Assembly: GCA_000708835.1 (NCBI GenBank)
Contig: DF237233.1
Location: 40,948 to 104,947, forward strand
Reading direction: 5' to 3'
Length of the DNA: 64,000 bases
Source of the DNA: Klebsormidium nitens
Taxonomy: Eukaryota > Streptophyta > Klebsormidiophyceae > Klebsormidiales > Klebsormidiaceae
Position 1 is the first letter of the stretch. Each line of letters opens with the position of its first letter. The notes under the pieces were generated by a model. It saw only the letters and a program-made list of their open reading frames with translations. It ran no database searches and was not told where the DNA came from. Below, piece by piece: positions 35,760 through 49,300 of this stretch. Position numbers and translations under genes: made by a program.

Positions 35760-38700
35760 CTACTCAAGATGGCTGAAATTATCGTTGTAGCGCTTGAAGA
35801 ACTCCCGGAAACCGTAAGGACTGGGATCGTACATATACTGCAAAACAAACAAAGCCGATTTAACTCAATTTCCCTCTCCCACTCTGGCAACACTTGCTGT
35901 GAATGCAGCTCGAAAAGGCGACAAATCATCGGCGTAACCAGTCCCAATTCAGTGAGATGAGAGGGGGTAGCTAAAGTCAGACGAGCGTACAGCCCCACTC
36001 CCATCGTGCATGCAACCCGACGAAAGATATCCCACTTCTGAGTGAATTGAAAGAAGGCGACTTACGGGCATAACTTTGACGCTGTACTTGATAATGTTGC
36101 TGCGCTGCTCGTCTAGGGTCGGCTCCTGCACATAGCAAGTAAGTTTGTGAGCTTAATGGGATTTCATCTGCACGATCACGTTCGAGAGATAAACTCGTCA
36201 ACGGAAAAAGCATCATTCCCCTGACGACTCCTTCCAAGCCTGAACGAAGACAAAGGATTCGGGGCAACAACATAGCGAACCGTTTAGGAATTGTCTCCTT
36301 CCCACTGCTTCTAGAAGAGAAGCAAGATGTACAAGAACGAAACGCAAAAGGAGAGGATGGAACGTTCAGGGCAGAGCAGGCAGGCTTCGGAGGGAGAAGC
36401 GAGGCCTACGCACCTGCTGAGAGCTCTGGAAAATTTCGATGAACGGATAGTCCTTCCGTTGGCGCGTGATGCAGAAGCCCGGATACTTGGGGCACTCTAC
36501 CTGCAGCGAATATGAACTACTTTTCCAGAAAGACAGCAAAACTGATTCAAAACCCGTTCATGTAGACTCTACTTGACGCAGTAAGGTACCGGGCCGTGAC
36601 AAATTGGGGAAAGTAGCAGCCGTGGCAGACTAGCTCGTCAACAAGAACACGTGTGGCATGCGGACGACTCGCCACGATGGAGATATCAGCCGCAAATAAT
36701 CTGCTGGTTCCTTTCCGGGTATGGTGCGAAGATTGTCCAGACACAGTCGGTCGCTTGTGACGTCATTGCTGACAACTTCGTCCAGCCCCGACTCTATTCG
36801 GCATGGGCGAACATACGGACAGAGCGAGGCTGCATGGGACACATGACCCTTAGCTATAGGGGCTAGCTGAGAAACCGAGGAGTGACACGTGGATCAGAGG
36901 CATCCCCGGTTTTCCAGCCCAGCTTCATTTACTGGACCGGCAAGAAGCATTCTACAGACCAGACATGATCGGCTGAGGGGTTCAACCTCACGAAATGGCC
37001 GTCTGAGGAGTAATCGCTTGAGCGTTGCATAAGCGCATACCGCGTGGTCTGGCAAAGCTCGCCAGAGAGCATGATGTTCGATTCTTCGAACCGTAGATTC
37101 TCAAGAAGACAAGTTTTAGATTACGCCGCGTACCCGCAGAAATTTGACCCTCCCTTCCCATTCTGCTGCGGCGGCTTCTAGGGCCTTGTCCAAGTAGCGG
37201 GCGTGCGGACAACTGCGGGGAAAACGGTCGGCTTACAACCACGGAGGGGAAGACAAGGCCGCCCCTGACAAGCTTGTGAATCATAGCGTTCTGATTTCGG
37301 CTAGTGAGATGAATCGAGAAGAATATGCGTCGTCTGCATAAGTGACGGCCTTGAGACAATTCTCAACTAACCTAGTGCGAGTGTCAAATGTGAACACTAA
37401 ATCAACTTCGAACTTCTGTGTTTTACAAAGCAATATTGCGCATCATGATTCCGAGCTAGTCAAAGACGACAAGGGAACCTCAAGGACCTCGACTCTGCTG
37501 CTGAATCTACAAAGGACTCGCCAGAATCCTTGATGCAATTCATAAAAAGGAGACCTCCAAGATTGGTATGGTAGAAGATTGCTCGAAACTCCTTTAAGAG
37601 ACCCCATCAACGAATTACGTCGCACGTCGGGTGTCTTGTTGACACTCTTTTAATTCAGGCATGTGGGCAAAGGGCTATGTAGAGGTCAGAATCGATTTTC
37701 TCAGTGGAGCGCAAAGCATCAAAGATGTTTCGGTTAAGGGCTTTGCCGAGACTTGGCTGGTTGAAGTAACATGCTTAGCCAAAGCCCTTTTGCATTTGTT
37801 TGAGAGCCCAGTAAAGCAACAATTCATGAGCAAAGCTGAGAGCTTTGTCACGAGGCCTTGTCAAGGGCGTCCGGGACTTGGACAAGAGCTGGGTCCAACT
37901 AACAGCGTAACTAAGTCAACTAAGTAACCTAACTGACAGTGCATGTTACCTTTTGAAGGTTTCCTCAAAAAGTCAGAACACAATCTTAGTCAGCAGCCAT
38001 TATCCGACCTGGACTCAACAGAAGGTATGCTCAAGCGGCCCCTCAATGCTACAAAAGACCTGGTTCAAACATCACAAGAGCTACTTTAATAACCAGGTCA
38101 AGAAATGGATTAAGAAGAATGCCTGACCTTATTGTAAACGCTACAACCACGGGGTCCCCTTCATGCAGCAGCTCCACAAACTCGCGCTCGGAAGTGAAGT
38201 GGTACAGGTACGAGGGCTGGGATGCCCGCCCCTCAGGCAACCCCACCGTAGTCCTGGCAGGGTGCGACGGTGACTTTTTGCACTGACTATGTATGACTGT
38301 ATAGTCTTCGGTGAGAATTGCTCGAATTGCTCAAGCGCCAGACGATCTCAAGTGCGTTGGTGACTTTCTGCAATGATCACTTATATCTCAAATTCAAAGC
38401 ATTGGACCTGTTTCAAAGTGTTTCGCACTTTGACGACGAGATCAAAACTTTGGCTGACCGGCCGATGTCAGCTGTGTCCTAAAGATTGCAACTCTGCTAA
38501 GAGAATCATTGCTGAAAGCCTGACTGCACGCACTGGGCATTTCGTTAAAGCAGGTGGGTAAGGAGATGGTCTAGCAACACTCTGAGCTCAGAAACTGCTA
38601 ACAGACCTTAAAATGAAAAGAGGTGTTGACAAGGATTGAGACTGCCGATGGCAGTACTGATCTAACGTCCTGAGATTCAGCACCTGATTTGGACCCATGA

Positions 38701-39004
38701 AAGCGGGTAGCAAAGACATGTAGTCAGACAGAAACTTTCAGGTCCTAACACTAAATCAGAAGCCTTCAAGATGGTGGAGTATGAAGACAGTTATACAGAT
38801 CTTGTTTGTCAATCTGCACCACCCCACATTCAGCACTTTTTAACCAATCGGTCAAACCGCTTCCTTCAATCCGACAGCTATTATTGCAGTGTCTCGGTCA
38901 CTGCAGAAGATTGCAACCGAAGCAGCTCTTGAAACTTAAAGACTTCCACCCAGAAATACTTCTCACCTGCAGAACCTCTTGACATCCTCCCACCACCCCT
39001 CCAT
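35760..39004 (-). CDS. thioredoxin-fold protein without CXXC
   Basis: Six small exons (complement of 35760-35837, 36066-36125, 36414-36500, 37134-37212, 38128-38253, 38967-39004; 38-126 bases each) join in frame to 155 residues. Start is the ATG at 39,004, giving 'MEGWWEDVKRFC' before a phase-2 intron. The middle has a thioredoxin-like beta-alpha-beta pattern: 'EGDPVVVAFTIS' then 'CPHARYLDKALEAAAAEW', 'RVKFLRVECPKYPGFC', 'RQRKDYPFIEIF', 'IIKYSVKVMP' and 'YGFREFFKRYN' near the end. At the position of the usual WCxxC redox motif only one Cys is present (SCPHA), so a dithiol oxidoreductase role is unlikely. A second Cys pair (ECPKYPGFC) lies further on. Similar plant thioredoxin-superfamily proteins exist with unknown roles; I cannot name the substrate or partner. 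It shares a ~650-base divergent promoter region with the AAA gene. Confidence 0.85.
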
Positions 39005-39650
39005 CGCTGCTTATCAGCGCTGACTCTAGTAACACATCGTTTGCTTGGGAAGATGCTGGTTGCAGAACGCAATCAAAATCTGCAGAGGCAGTCTTACGGA
39101 CGCCGCTGCGAGCTGGCCACCATCATCTGACGCTCCACTACTCGTCAGTTTAGAAGCATGTAGCAGCATAGGTCTTGGCCCAGCATTATGCGTAACAACG
39201 CTTCTCTGCTCCCAACCCAGCTGCTAATACGGTGGTGCTGAGCGAAAGCACAGAACGAGATAGGAGGGGCAAATGCTGGCGGATTTGTTAGGAAGGAGAA
39301 GTCTGCTCGGCAATGCATGTGTTCAATTTTGGGCAATGCTGAGGATGTTGGCGGCACGTAACCCAAGTGGTGGTTACCGTAACGCTATGGTGTGAACTGC
39401 AGTCGGTTTTTGTCTGTCTAGTTTCAGGGGGTCGAGACTGTTAGACAAAACTGCACCCCTTTCAAGCACGAACTATTCAGCAATCTGATCTGCACGCGTG
39501 ACACACATCGAGATTGATCAATCAGAGGTTTGCAAATGGTGGCCGGTACCTTTCCTCCCAGAGTCCCAGGCATAGGCCCTATGATAAGGGGAATGAGCTC
39601 TAGCTTGCGAAGTCCAGCTCATTGAAAGCGTCCTTTGTGCGCTACTGGAG
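39005..39650. promoter_or_regulatory. divergent promoter region, Trx-like / AAA ATPase
   Basis: Only 646 bases separate the two start codons on opposite strands, so the promoters must lie close together or overlap. No TATA box in a convincing position or other motif stands out. Confidence 0.5.
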
Positions 39651-42600
39651 ATGGCTGTTCCAATCAGAGCCAGCTGCCAGTTGCTGCTCGCGTCTAAGCT
39701 GCTTCAGAACTGGCCCTGCCTGGCATCAACAGCCTCGATCGCGTCAAAGGAGAGCTCGGATCATCTGCACCATGCGCCTCTTTGCGCTTCAACAGCAGTG
39801 GTACGTAGACGAGTCGAGGAATTTGGAAGTGAACGAAACTTCTGTGGACATCATGGAGCAGCTCAGAAGTGTTTCGACGCTGAACATGAGCGAATTGGCG
39901 GAGCTCATCAGCGGTTTGGTGCAGCTCTTGCAAGTGCCGCTTTGCTGGCATTTTGGGGCGCCAAGAATCCTGTGGCCAATTGTGATGCTGATGTCAGCTC
40001 TTCTGACAGGACGAGGGACAGCTCTGCCCTGGACAGAAGGAGTGACCACTACGAAGCACAGAGCTCCGGTGATGATTCAAGCAATGCTGCGAGACCTTTC
40101 CATCAGAAGGGAACACTCCCACCAGATGTTTCTCACTCCGGCCAATCAGTGAATGACATTGGTGCAGCGAGAGACTTCTCTGTTGACTGGCCACGTTTCT
40201 CTGCCATGCAAGTGGACAGAGATGGGTTTTTCCAAAGACAACAAGACGTCTCCCCTTCTGAGCTTCCTCCCAGCATTGCAAACCCCATCTCCACAAACCC
40301 TGCCACCAGAACAACTTCAGATAGAGATTCATCTAGCCAAACAGAGCAGCAGTTCGCTGCAGTCAACATGAACATCGCAAGCGGTGGTTCTCCAGATCTC
40401 TCACTCAGCGCCTCCTCCAGCAGCAAAAGCGATCCCCCTTGGGCTGACGAGGTTTCCCACGCTCGCCAAGGGTTAGCGAAGCGGTTAGCCAACCTTGAGC
40501 CGGGCAACACTAAGGGAGTCCCGTGGCCAATCATCAGCAAGAAAGGGCAGCAGGTGGCAGTCAGGTTCAAGCTGGCCCCAAGCGCAGACTTTTCTCATTT
40601 CATGGTGGATGCGGTAACTAGGCTGGGGGAAGATCCGCACGCGGGGGCGCCGAGCTCGGGGCCGTTGGTCAGAGTGCAGGCGTATGACAGGTAAAGCTCT
40701 GAACCTAAGTAAGGCGCAAGAACAGAATGTTGTGAGAACAGTAACACAATGGTTTGGATGTTGAAGTTTGAGTCATTGGAGGTGTATTAATGAGCCTTTG
40801 GTTTCTTCCAACTTATTGGACGTAGAGCTTCGTTTTTGACAGTTTGTTGAAGAATCAGAACGTGGCAGAACAGATCTGCAGCCATAGGCTCTCCACAGAC
40901 GAATCTATCGCAAGCCCTGGCATGGTTGCGGTTTTATACTGGGTAAGCTGTGGTGATGCAGTCGTAGGCAGGTTTCATGTCAGTCCTTACTGTCACATTC
41001 AGCTGCCATGACATCAATGTACCTACTTCTTCGAAAGTTGAAATTGCTGTCAGGTTCATCCTTTCAACAAAATAAACAATCATCTTTACACGCACGCTTT
41101 TGAATAATAGGAAAAGGTTGCCTAACGGAAAGCTAATTCTCATTGGTGTCAATGAATACTACTGTATTTGTATTCATCGATTAGTAGTGCATAAAATTCA
41201 CTTATCATAAATGGTCGTTCTTGTTGTCGTTTTTTGCAGTCCCGTCGCTCGTCACATCCTCATCCTCCCTTCCCTCCAGAGCCCCCCAGCCTCAAACGAG
41301 AGCCAGACCTCTCCAGACACGAACCAGCTCGCCGCCGCCACCCCTCCATCTCCCCTTAACACTTCCGTTTCCGACCAGTCAAATCAGCCCTCTGCGGCAT
41401 CGAACAGTGTCAGCATTGTCATCTTCCAGAGCCTGGTCGGCGACCCAACCACCGAAGTGGAATACATGCGCCGGGGGAGGTTCACAGAACGGGAGCTCGA
41501 CGCCATCGCAAACGGGGTCAAGATCGGGATCGGCAAGCCGGAAGGGAAGCGCGACGAAAAACCTTTACGAAGTTCTGAGCCCAACGAGCAAGTCGCGAGA
41601 GAGAAGCGGAAAACCAGGGGGCGCGTCGCGGCAGCGTTGTCGAAGCTCGAGTCGATGGGTGTGATTGTGTATGGGGCGGAGACGTTGTCGGAAGAAGATG
41701 GGGAAGAGAAACCCGCGAACTCTGAGGGTGCCACGTGGGGCCATCTGGCGGGATATGAGGAACAGAAGCAAGAGATCGAGGATACTATTCTGTTGGCGTT
41801 GCAGCGGCCGGAGGTGTACGACCGCATTGCGCGGGGGACGCGACGGGAGTACGAGTCGAACCGGCCGCGCGCAATCCTGTTTGACGGGCCGCCAGGTGTG
41901 AATGCCCTCCAGTCATTATTCAGTGATGATTCTTGCTACGCTGTGCCTGGCCTCAACTGCGGTTGGCTGATGCATGGATCCATCGATTGGGGATTTAAAA
42001 CGCAACTGTGACGTCAATATACTGAACGGGCTTTGCCGAAGAGTTCGTGTCGACGTATTCGAAACTTCCTTGGTCGTCCCCTTGAGGTTAACCAAGTCAC
42101 TTGAGTAAGTTCTTCGGATGCAGATGAATTAGCTGACTGTTTCCTCTCAAAACCTTATGTCTGCGGGCTGGTCCTTCTAAAGTATGCTGGCGCTCGAGTT
42201 CGATGTGCGAACTTTTACCAGTTTGGTTCGCCAAGCTTCGTTGAGGGGAATTTGATAGAACCGCGTAGTTTTGGCCCTAAATTATGTGCCCTTTCATCTG
42301 TTCCAGCTCCTCGGCTTTTCCACAAAGCCCAACGAGCTTTTGGTCAAGAGGTCGCTAGTTTGCGCCTCCCAGGTAATTGCTAAGCTGGCAGACAGTCCTC
42401 TTGGCATGGGCGCTCACTTACATCACTTGGTTCTCCACAAGCGGCCGCATTCTACAAAGCTTTTGCAAGGAAGGCCTTTCTTTTTCTCAAGAGAAGTGAG
42501 ACGTTCCCGTAAAGAAGCTTCAGACTCTGAAATTCCACACCCGAACGAGGATTGCCCTTTCGAGTCGCTTTCGGACGACCGACGCAACTGTTTTCTCTGG

Positions 42601-45248
42601 GAACATTTTGATAACTCTTGTACACAGCTTCGTCACTTCTTCGCAACCCCGGACACCCAGAGTAATGGTGTCGTTGGCTTCGTGTTTCTATCATCGTCCT
42701 TGATGTCGGTATTGTTGGTGTTCTGAATGCTTTTTTGATTCAATCTTTCAGGGACCGGCAAGACTTCGACCGCCCGAGTGATCGCCGGTCGCGCTGGCGT
42801 CCCTCTCCTGTACGTCCCCCTGGAAGCGGTCGCCTCGAAGTACTACGGCGAGAGCGAGCGGCTGCTGGCGGCAGTCTTCAACGCGGGGAAAGACTTCCCC
42901 CACGGCTGCCTTGTGTTTCTGGACGAGATCGATGCGCTAGCAACGGAACGGGACTCGGGCATGCACGAGGCGACGCGGCGAGTGCTCTCGGTGCTCCTGC
43001 GGCAGGTACAGATGTTTGCGTCGCTCTAAGTTTTGTGTCTTCCACTGTTAGCAGCTTTCACTTGATCAGCACCGGACGGACGGTCGGATTACTTAGGGGG
43101 TTTAGGCTGGAGTTCTTATGGTGTAAGGATTAGGGTGGGCTTCATATCTTGAGTTGGGTCTCAGTTTGAGTTTCCAGAATTCCTGTGGGTTATGAGAGCT
43201 AGACTTATCTGTATTTTTGCGTCAGATTGAGCCATTGTATCCGAGCCCTCCGTTTTGGGCCGTCTGATTGTCTCAAAAGAGGTCAGCTCATCACACTGGG
43301 AATTAGGCTTTGCATTTTAAATGTCAGATGATTGACATCAGAACGCCGTTGTCAACATTTTCGACACTGTCATCAAAGAATCCGTCCTGTCTTAAGGATT
43401 CCATAGCTTTTTGATTCCTGGACAGCCCCTATTTGGCGCGAAACAGACGAGCTATATTCGAATTTGAGTGGATTTGACAAGTTTTGAAACAAATGACGGA
43501 CAAGGTTGGAAGTGTACTTGCATTTGTACGTTCTCACGAAAACCGTTGTCGTAACAGTTGGACGGGTTCGAGCCGGACCGGAGGACGATCGTCATCGCCG
43601 CTACGAATCGAAAGGAGGACCTAGATGCAGCGCTCTTGAGCCGCTTCGACACGGCGCTCACTTTCGGCCTTCCGGACTTCAGGTGAAAGACAAGCTCCTG
43701 AAGAGTCGGAATATAAGACACTCTCTTCAAAGTCTTGCCTCTGAGTCCTCGCTTCCTACTTAGCGAAATGGATTTTGCATTTGCCTTTTGGGAAAAGTAG
43801 AATTCGAAAGGGAACGCAACCACTATTATGTAAAGCCTGATGAGAGCGCCAGTTCACTGTGGGCACTCTGGTTGAAGGCGCGCAGGATCTGGCAGGGAAT
43901 CATTGGCACTACACCCATCAATCGTCGCCTTGCTTTCGTAGAAACGTAGAGCTCGATTAAATGTTCAAAGCCAATTACTAATCGTTGGAGCTGTTATCCA
44001 TTAGTAATCACTTCTTTCCTGATTATGCTTATAATTATCTAGTAACGTGGTGGAACGTCCGCAGGACTCGGCAGGAGATCTTCGCGCAATACGCTCAGCA
44101 CTTGTCGGCGTCCGACCGGGAAGCGGTGGCGGCGGCGACCGAGAGCATGTCGGGGCGGGACATCCGCGACATCTGCGAGCAGGCGGAGCGGCACTGGGCG
44201 TCCAAGGTAAGCGGAATGGAAACGGAAAGGAAACGGAGCTGCAACAAGCAATGAACGGAAAGGGAAAGAGTCTAACAATGCCCAATACTTGCAAGCCAAA
44301 GCATTTTTAAGAACCAGGCTATATTTCAAGGAGCCCGAGTGGTGTACCGGTCGTTCCGGTTATTCCGGTCATTCTGGTCTAACCCTCAAGCCAAAGAATC
44401 AATGGTAGAGCAAGAAGAAACTAAGTTTTTTTCCCTGTCGATGAGTCGTACGTCAGACGATTGGAAGAATCCCCCTGTTTGCATTTCGCGAAGTCTTAGC
44501 ATCGAAGGATCCAAGTCCGCTGATATTGTGCATCCACCGAAAGTAGGGCAGGGAAAGGCTTTGTAGACCTGGTTCGAGAGCCAACTTTACTCGCGCTTAG
44601 CACGCTCGCCAAAATTCGTTGAGCTGAGCTGAGATTGATTGGATAGGTTGGCATTGGCGCACAGTGATTCCCGAAAATGCAGACGGAAGGTGGAAATGGT
44701 CTGGAGCCCGACGTTCTCGAGGTGCAGCGGCAATCGAGAATCCGTTTTTAAGTTCTATGGTCTTTAATCTGCTCAGTTGATCGTACAAGATCGAGCGCGT
44801 CAGATTGTTGAGCCCTCAAGCAAACCGTAGGGAATGCTTTCCCGCATTGTAGGGCTACGGAACACAAAGAGGATCCGCAAGAAACCAAGCTCGGCGACGC
44901 TTCGGTTCAGCGGTTTTGACGCAATTAAAAGCTGCTAGTTGGGCAGTTGAGCATACGTGCGCAACCAGGTGATCCGAGCGCAGATCCGAGGGCGTCCCGT
45001 GTAACGATTCGTGAAAACCAATTGCTGAGCAAAGACGTTGACAGTCAAGCAGGACCAACTTCTAGCGCAGCCTATTCCCTAAACAAGATAATCACTTGCA
45101 GGTGATACGAGCGCAAGTCCCCCAGGAGTTGCCAACGCTGGAAGAGTACCTGCGGTGTTGCAAAGCGCGGAGACAGACCGTGGCCAAAGCGGAGCCGCCG
45201 AAGAGTCGCCCACAGAACCGTAGCGAGCTAGCCCAACAGTTTGCGTGA
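39651..45248 (+). CDS. organellar-type AAA+ ATPase (plant family)
   Basis: Six exons (39651-40690, 41240-41895, 42752-43005, 43558-43682, 44065-44206, 45102-45248) join in frame to 787 residues. The N terminus is basic/hydroxylated and non-acidic ('MAVPIRASCQLLLASKLLQN'), compatible with a mitochondrial or plastid transit peptide. Residues ~60-500 are poorly conserved and Ser-rich, then a conserved stretch 'TEVEYMRRGRFTERELDAI' precedes the AAA module. Walker A GPPGTGKT (about 563-570) is split by the exon 2/3 intron. Walker B is 'CLVFLDEIDAL', sensor 1 is 'IVIAATNR', and the second region of homology with its arginines is 'LLSRFDTALTFGLP'. The helical lid has 'MSGRDIRDICEQAERHW' and 'LEEYLRC'. 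All core ATPase residues are present, so the protein should be an active hexameric remodelling ATPase. The substrate is unknown. A transmembrane anchor is not obvious. Confidence 0.9.
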
Positions 45249-46387
45249 GAGCATCCGGCAGACCGCTCTGCCCGGCATACTTCGTACTTACTTGAGATTC
45301 GACTGGCGTCGCACGATTCAGGTTTGAGGCCGCTGCACCATGTAGTATTTCTTCAGTGTGCGTGGGAGATCCTTATATGACAGTTTAGTTCACGGATGTG
45401 CAATCTTGGCTTGCCTCTTGGTACGAATCAGGATAGCAAGCGTTTGCATCCCACGAATCGCGCTTGGACAGCACTGTGCGACGTTGCGCTACAGAAGATA
45501 AGGACGCTGAGTCCGGTGCCGCTTCCGGCATGGTGTCCGAGCCCGAAGTTCGATTCGACAACGTACATTAGTCCCCCTGAAGGTCCGACCAGCCCATCTT
45601 ATTGCGGCCCAAGCCTGAACTGCATGGGCCGCGCAGCATGGTGGTTAAGCTAACCCTCGGGTTATATATCAGTCAGGACATTCCTATCAATTCAATTCAT
45701 AGGGATATCCTAAGTTAGGCCGTATCGAACGCCGTGCCGGCAGCTGCACCTACGACATGCCAGTCGAATCACATTATAACCTGTCCCACTCATGTGCCTG
45801 GCATGGTAGCGCTGGCGGAGGCGGCTATAGTTAATCCGTTTCTCCGGCGATCCCACGGGTTGGATTGATGCTAGGAGGTGCTGATGCGAGGCGCGGCACC
45901 GGTATATGACGGTAGTCATATAATCTGCGCGCAGGCCAGCCCCGGCCTCGTGATCGATTGAAAGCTGACCGCCGTCGATCGATTTCAGGTTCGTTTCAGT
46001 CTTGAGTCATGAACGATGTAGCTACTAGTGCCGCGCGTGCTGCCTTGATCAGTCACTCGGATTCAATAGTAGAGTCTTGCATCAGGCTCGCGTACTTATC
46101 ACTATGCCGCCACTGCATGTGCGACAATTGGATTCACAGCTACGTACTCACGTTCGACATGGTCGTCCCAACGACGCTGCTGTGCATTCTGCAAATATTG
46201 GCAGTCGCCCACAATATGCACGCCCGGCTCAACCAAAGAATGCGCCACCGATCCAAGACAGAGACAATTGAATGGTTAAATTCACTGATCGCTCTCATGT
46301 CAATACTATACAGCACAGGTTTGGCAGTAGGAAGCCCGAATGTTCATGAGCCTCGATAAGTTGCTTACATATGACATTCAATGCACG
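45249..46387. other. convergent intergenic region, AAA / TBC genes
   Basis: The two genes end towards each other. No coding exon, RNA gene or clear repeat was recognised; the short open frames look random. Confidence 0.5.
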
Positions 46388-49300
46388 TCAGCTGCTGTTC
46401 AGGTGGTTCGGCGACCTGCCAAACATCTCGCGCCACATATACGCGCGCGACAACACTATTTCTAGCTCCTGGTGCGTCCACTTTTTGGTAGGCAAGTGCT
46501 GCAGAAAGAGCACCATGTCCTGGAACTCCAGCTTTTGGAGCTCGTCAGACCACGTCAGCAAAAAGCTCGCGCACACGTACACCAAAAAGTCGGCGAACCC
46601 GTCGCCTTCGGCGAGGTACGTGTCCCACAGCCGGCACACCAAGTGAAACGGCAACTGCAGAGAGAACGCCACGTGTCAGACGTTCTTTGTGAGGTCATGA
46701 GCAGGAAAGCACACTGAAGGTGCGTGATCCTGGATGGGCGTTGCCAACGCAGGAGTTGACAGTCGATTTCCAGGACTAGAGTGTCTAAGTCCTTTCGCTC
46801 GGCACCTTTTCAATCTTATCTGGCTCGCATAACGAGGCACTCGGGTCCAGAATGCAAGTTGCACTTGTTTGATACCGTCATGAATGTCAAACCTTCCCCG
46901 TTGATCGACACTCTTGACCGACACCAAACCCCCTGAACGACGAAGCCTCGTTAAACCTTTTACAGTCTTCGCCACACGCAGGCGGTCTTATTGTCATTTC
47001 GCTTATCTTTCGTATGAGCCAGCGGTCAACTAGCAAATGCAAAATGCCTTTCCAGTAACCTGTTGATTGTCGAAGTTCATTCCTCTTTTCGTTCTCCTTT
47101 CCTATGAGCTGACAACAAAGGCCTATACTTAGAGTGACCGTTCTATCAAGGACCTCCGTAACTCTATTTCCTTCGTGTTCCGCTCACCTCTCGTATGAGC
47201 AGGCAGTTGAACCACCGGAATGCAAACTGCAGAAACTCGAGTCCCTGCTCCTCGATGCGCCGTGCCACCGGCTCGTCGATCCGCCGTACCAGCTCCTTAA
47301 GTTTGAACACCAACCGCTGAATGCCGGGCTGCGCAAACGTGTAGTGGTCCTGCAGAAAGGAGGAGCTGACGTCAGCACCACGTATATTTGATCGGCTCTT
47401 GCAATCTGCCGCGAGCTCCTCTTGTACCGTACCAGCTCCCTCACTTCGACACCGGCCGCAGAATGCTGGGCTGTGCAATCGTTGTACTGGTCCAGTAAAG
47501 GAAGCTGCTGATGTCAGCAAAGCGTCTCATGACCTCATCACATGTTGCAACGAACTGCTCAGTTTACTTGCTCCTCGTTGAAGGATGCGGGCTGCGCAGA
47601 CGTAAAGAGATATGGGTAGAGACTGTAAAGGCTGACGCCAGCGCAATCTGCCTACGTCAAGCCCTTAATCTTGTTGCGCATTTATCAACGGAGTCCTGGC
47701 ACTCAAAGTGTCAATCAGAGTGGAAAAGGGTTCCCTTCATAGCGCCTGACGATGACCCTATAAGGGCGCATCCCTGGAGCTTCAACTCATGATAGCCAAA
47801 GATCCCATAAAGTCAGAAGTGTACTCCGTCGAATCCGTATATGAATCTCAACTTAGCGTCTCGGTCCGAAGTAACTGCGATATTGCACTGTCTCCATCCC
47901 GACAACAGAGAAGAACCACGTTTCAGTTGGTCCCTTGCATACAAAGCCGCTCGGAAATTTTGCCCAACAAATTCACTTCCAAAGAATCGAGCCTACCTGT
48001 ATGCCGTCAAGCAGTTTACAGAGGCACCAGTAGCAGTCGGCCTCGACCGTGTACAGAGTTTCGGGCGACAGATTGCCTGCGTCCCAGTGCTCCATGTCGC
48101 CCTCCAGGATTTCGCTCAGGAACACGGCGAGGAATGGGGTTACCAGGTCGTTGATGCCCTGGACGTAACCGCTGGCGGGGTGCCGTATTGCCCTAACAAG
48201 AAAGTTTAGAATCGGGTTAGTGATTCAAATTAGTCCAATAAATAAGACATCACACGATGGGTCTACCAAGGAAGTTGATGCCCTGGACGTAGCTGCCGGC
48301 GGGGTGCCGGATTGCCCTAAAGAGAAGGTTTAGAACCGGGTTAACGATTCAGATTGATTCACTTAATGAGTACTCAGGAGATGGAGTTACCAAAGGAGTT
48401 TGTGCCCTGGACAAAGCTGCTGGCGGGGTGCCGAATTGCCCTGACGAGAAGGTTTAGGATCGGGTCAGTGAATCAATTCCATCCGATTGAGAGTACTTTG
48501 GAGATGGGTCACGGAGGTTGTCGATGCCCTGGACGTAGCCGCTGGCGGGGTGCCGACTTGCCGTAACGGAAAAGATTAGTTTCGGGTTAGTGATTCAAAT
48601 TGATCCGGTCAATGAGTACTCAGGAGAAGGGGTTACCAGGAGTTGATGCCCTGGACATAGCCGCTGGCGGGATGTCGGAACGCCCTAACGAGAAGGTTCA
48701 GAGTCGGGTTAGTAATTCAGATTGATCCGGTTATGAGTGCTTAGGAGATGGGGTTACCGAGGGAGTGATGCCTAGGACGTAGCCGCTGGCGGGTTGTCGT
48801 ATCGCCCTGGGTGGTAAAACTCGGATGTCAATTCATGAAGAAAATCCCTTACACTATCTTAAGAGTATGTTAAGTGGCAAATACCGAAGCAGCCCGTTAA
48901 TGCTCGAAGTGTCTGAACAGCTGCTCTAGATGTCAAAGCGTAGCCGTTGACAGGTAACCGGTTCGCCCTGGTAGGAGATGAAAAGAGCCAAACGAATCCT
49001 GGTTGATTGGAAGAGTTGACGCATCAGCCATATGACACACATATCCACGATGTGGGTCTCAATGAAAAGGAAGCTTGTGTGGGCCACGTACCAAGGTATC
49101 CTATAAGCAAATAGAATCGTGATTGCTAGAAGCGGTACAAACGAAAGTGCCAGACTCTGGAGGCATCAAAGGACTTCGTCTTAGTTTCTTGAGGCATTCC
49201 CGAACCAGAAACCAGGAAAACGAGGACAAACTCCGAATTGGGACGTCAACGGTGGGTGCCAGACGGTCCTGGACGACTCGCACAGGTTTCCAGACACGCC

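Noticed and set aside
48240-48830. CRISPR-like array (regular ~122-base spacing)
   Set aside because: The repeats contain the edge of a eukaryotic exon and its acceptor, the whole unit is repeated rather than alternating with unique spacers, and the genome is a plant nucleus.
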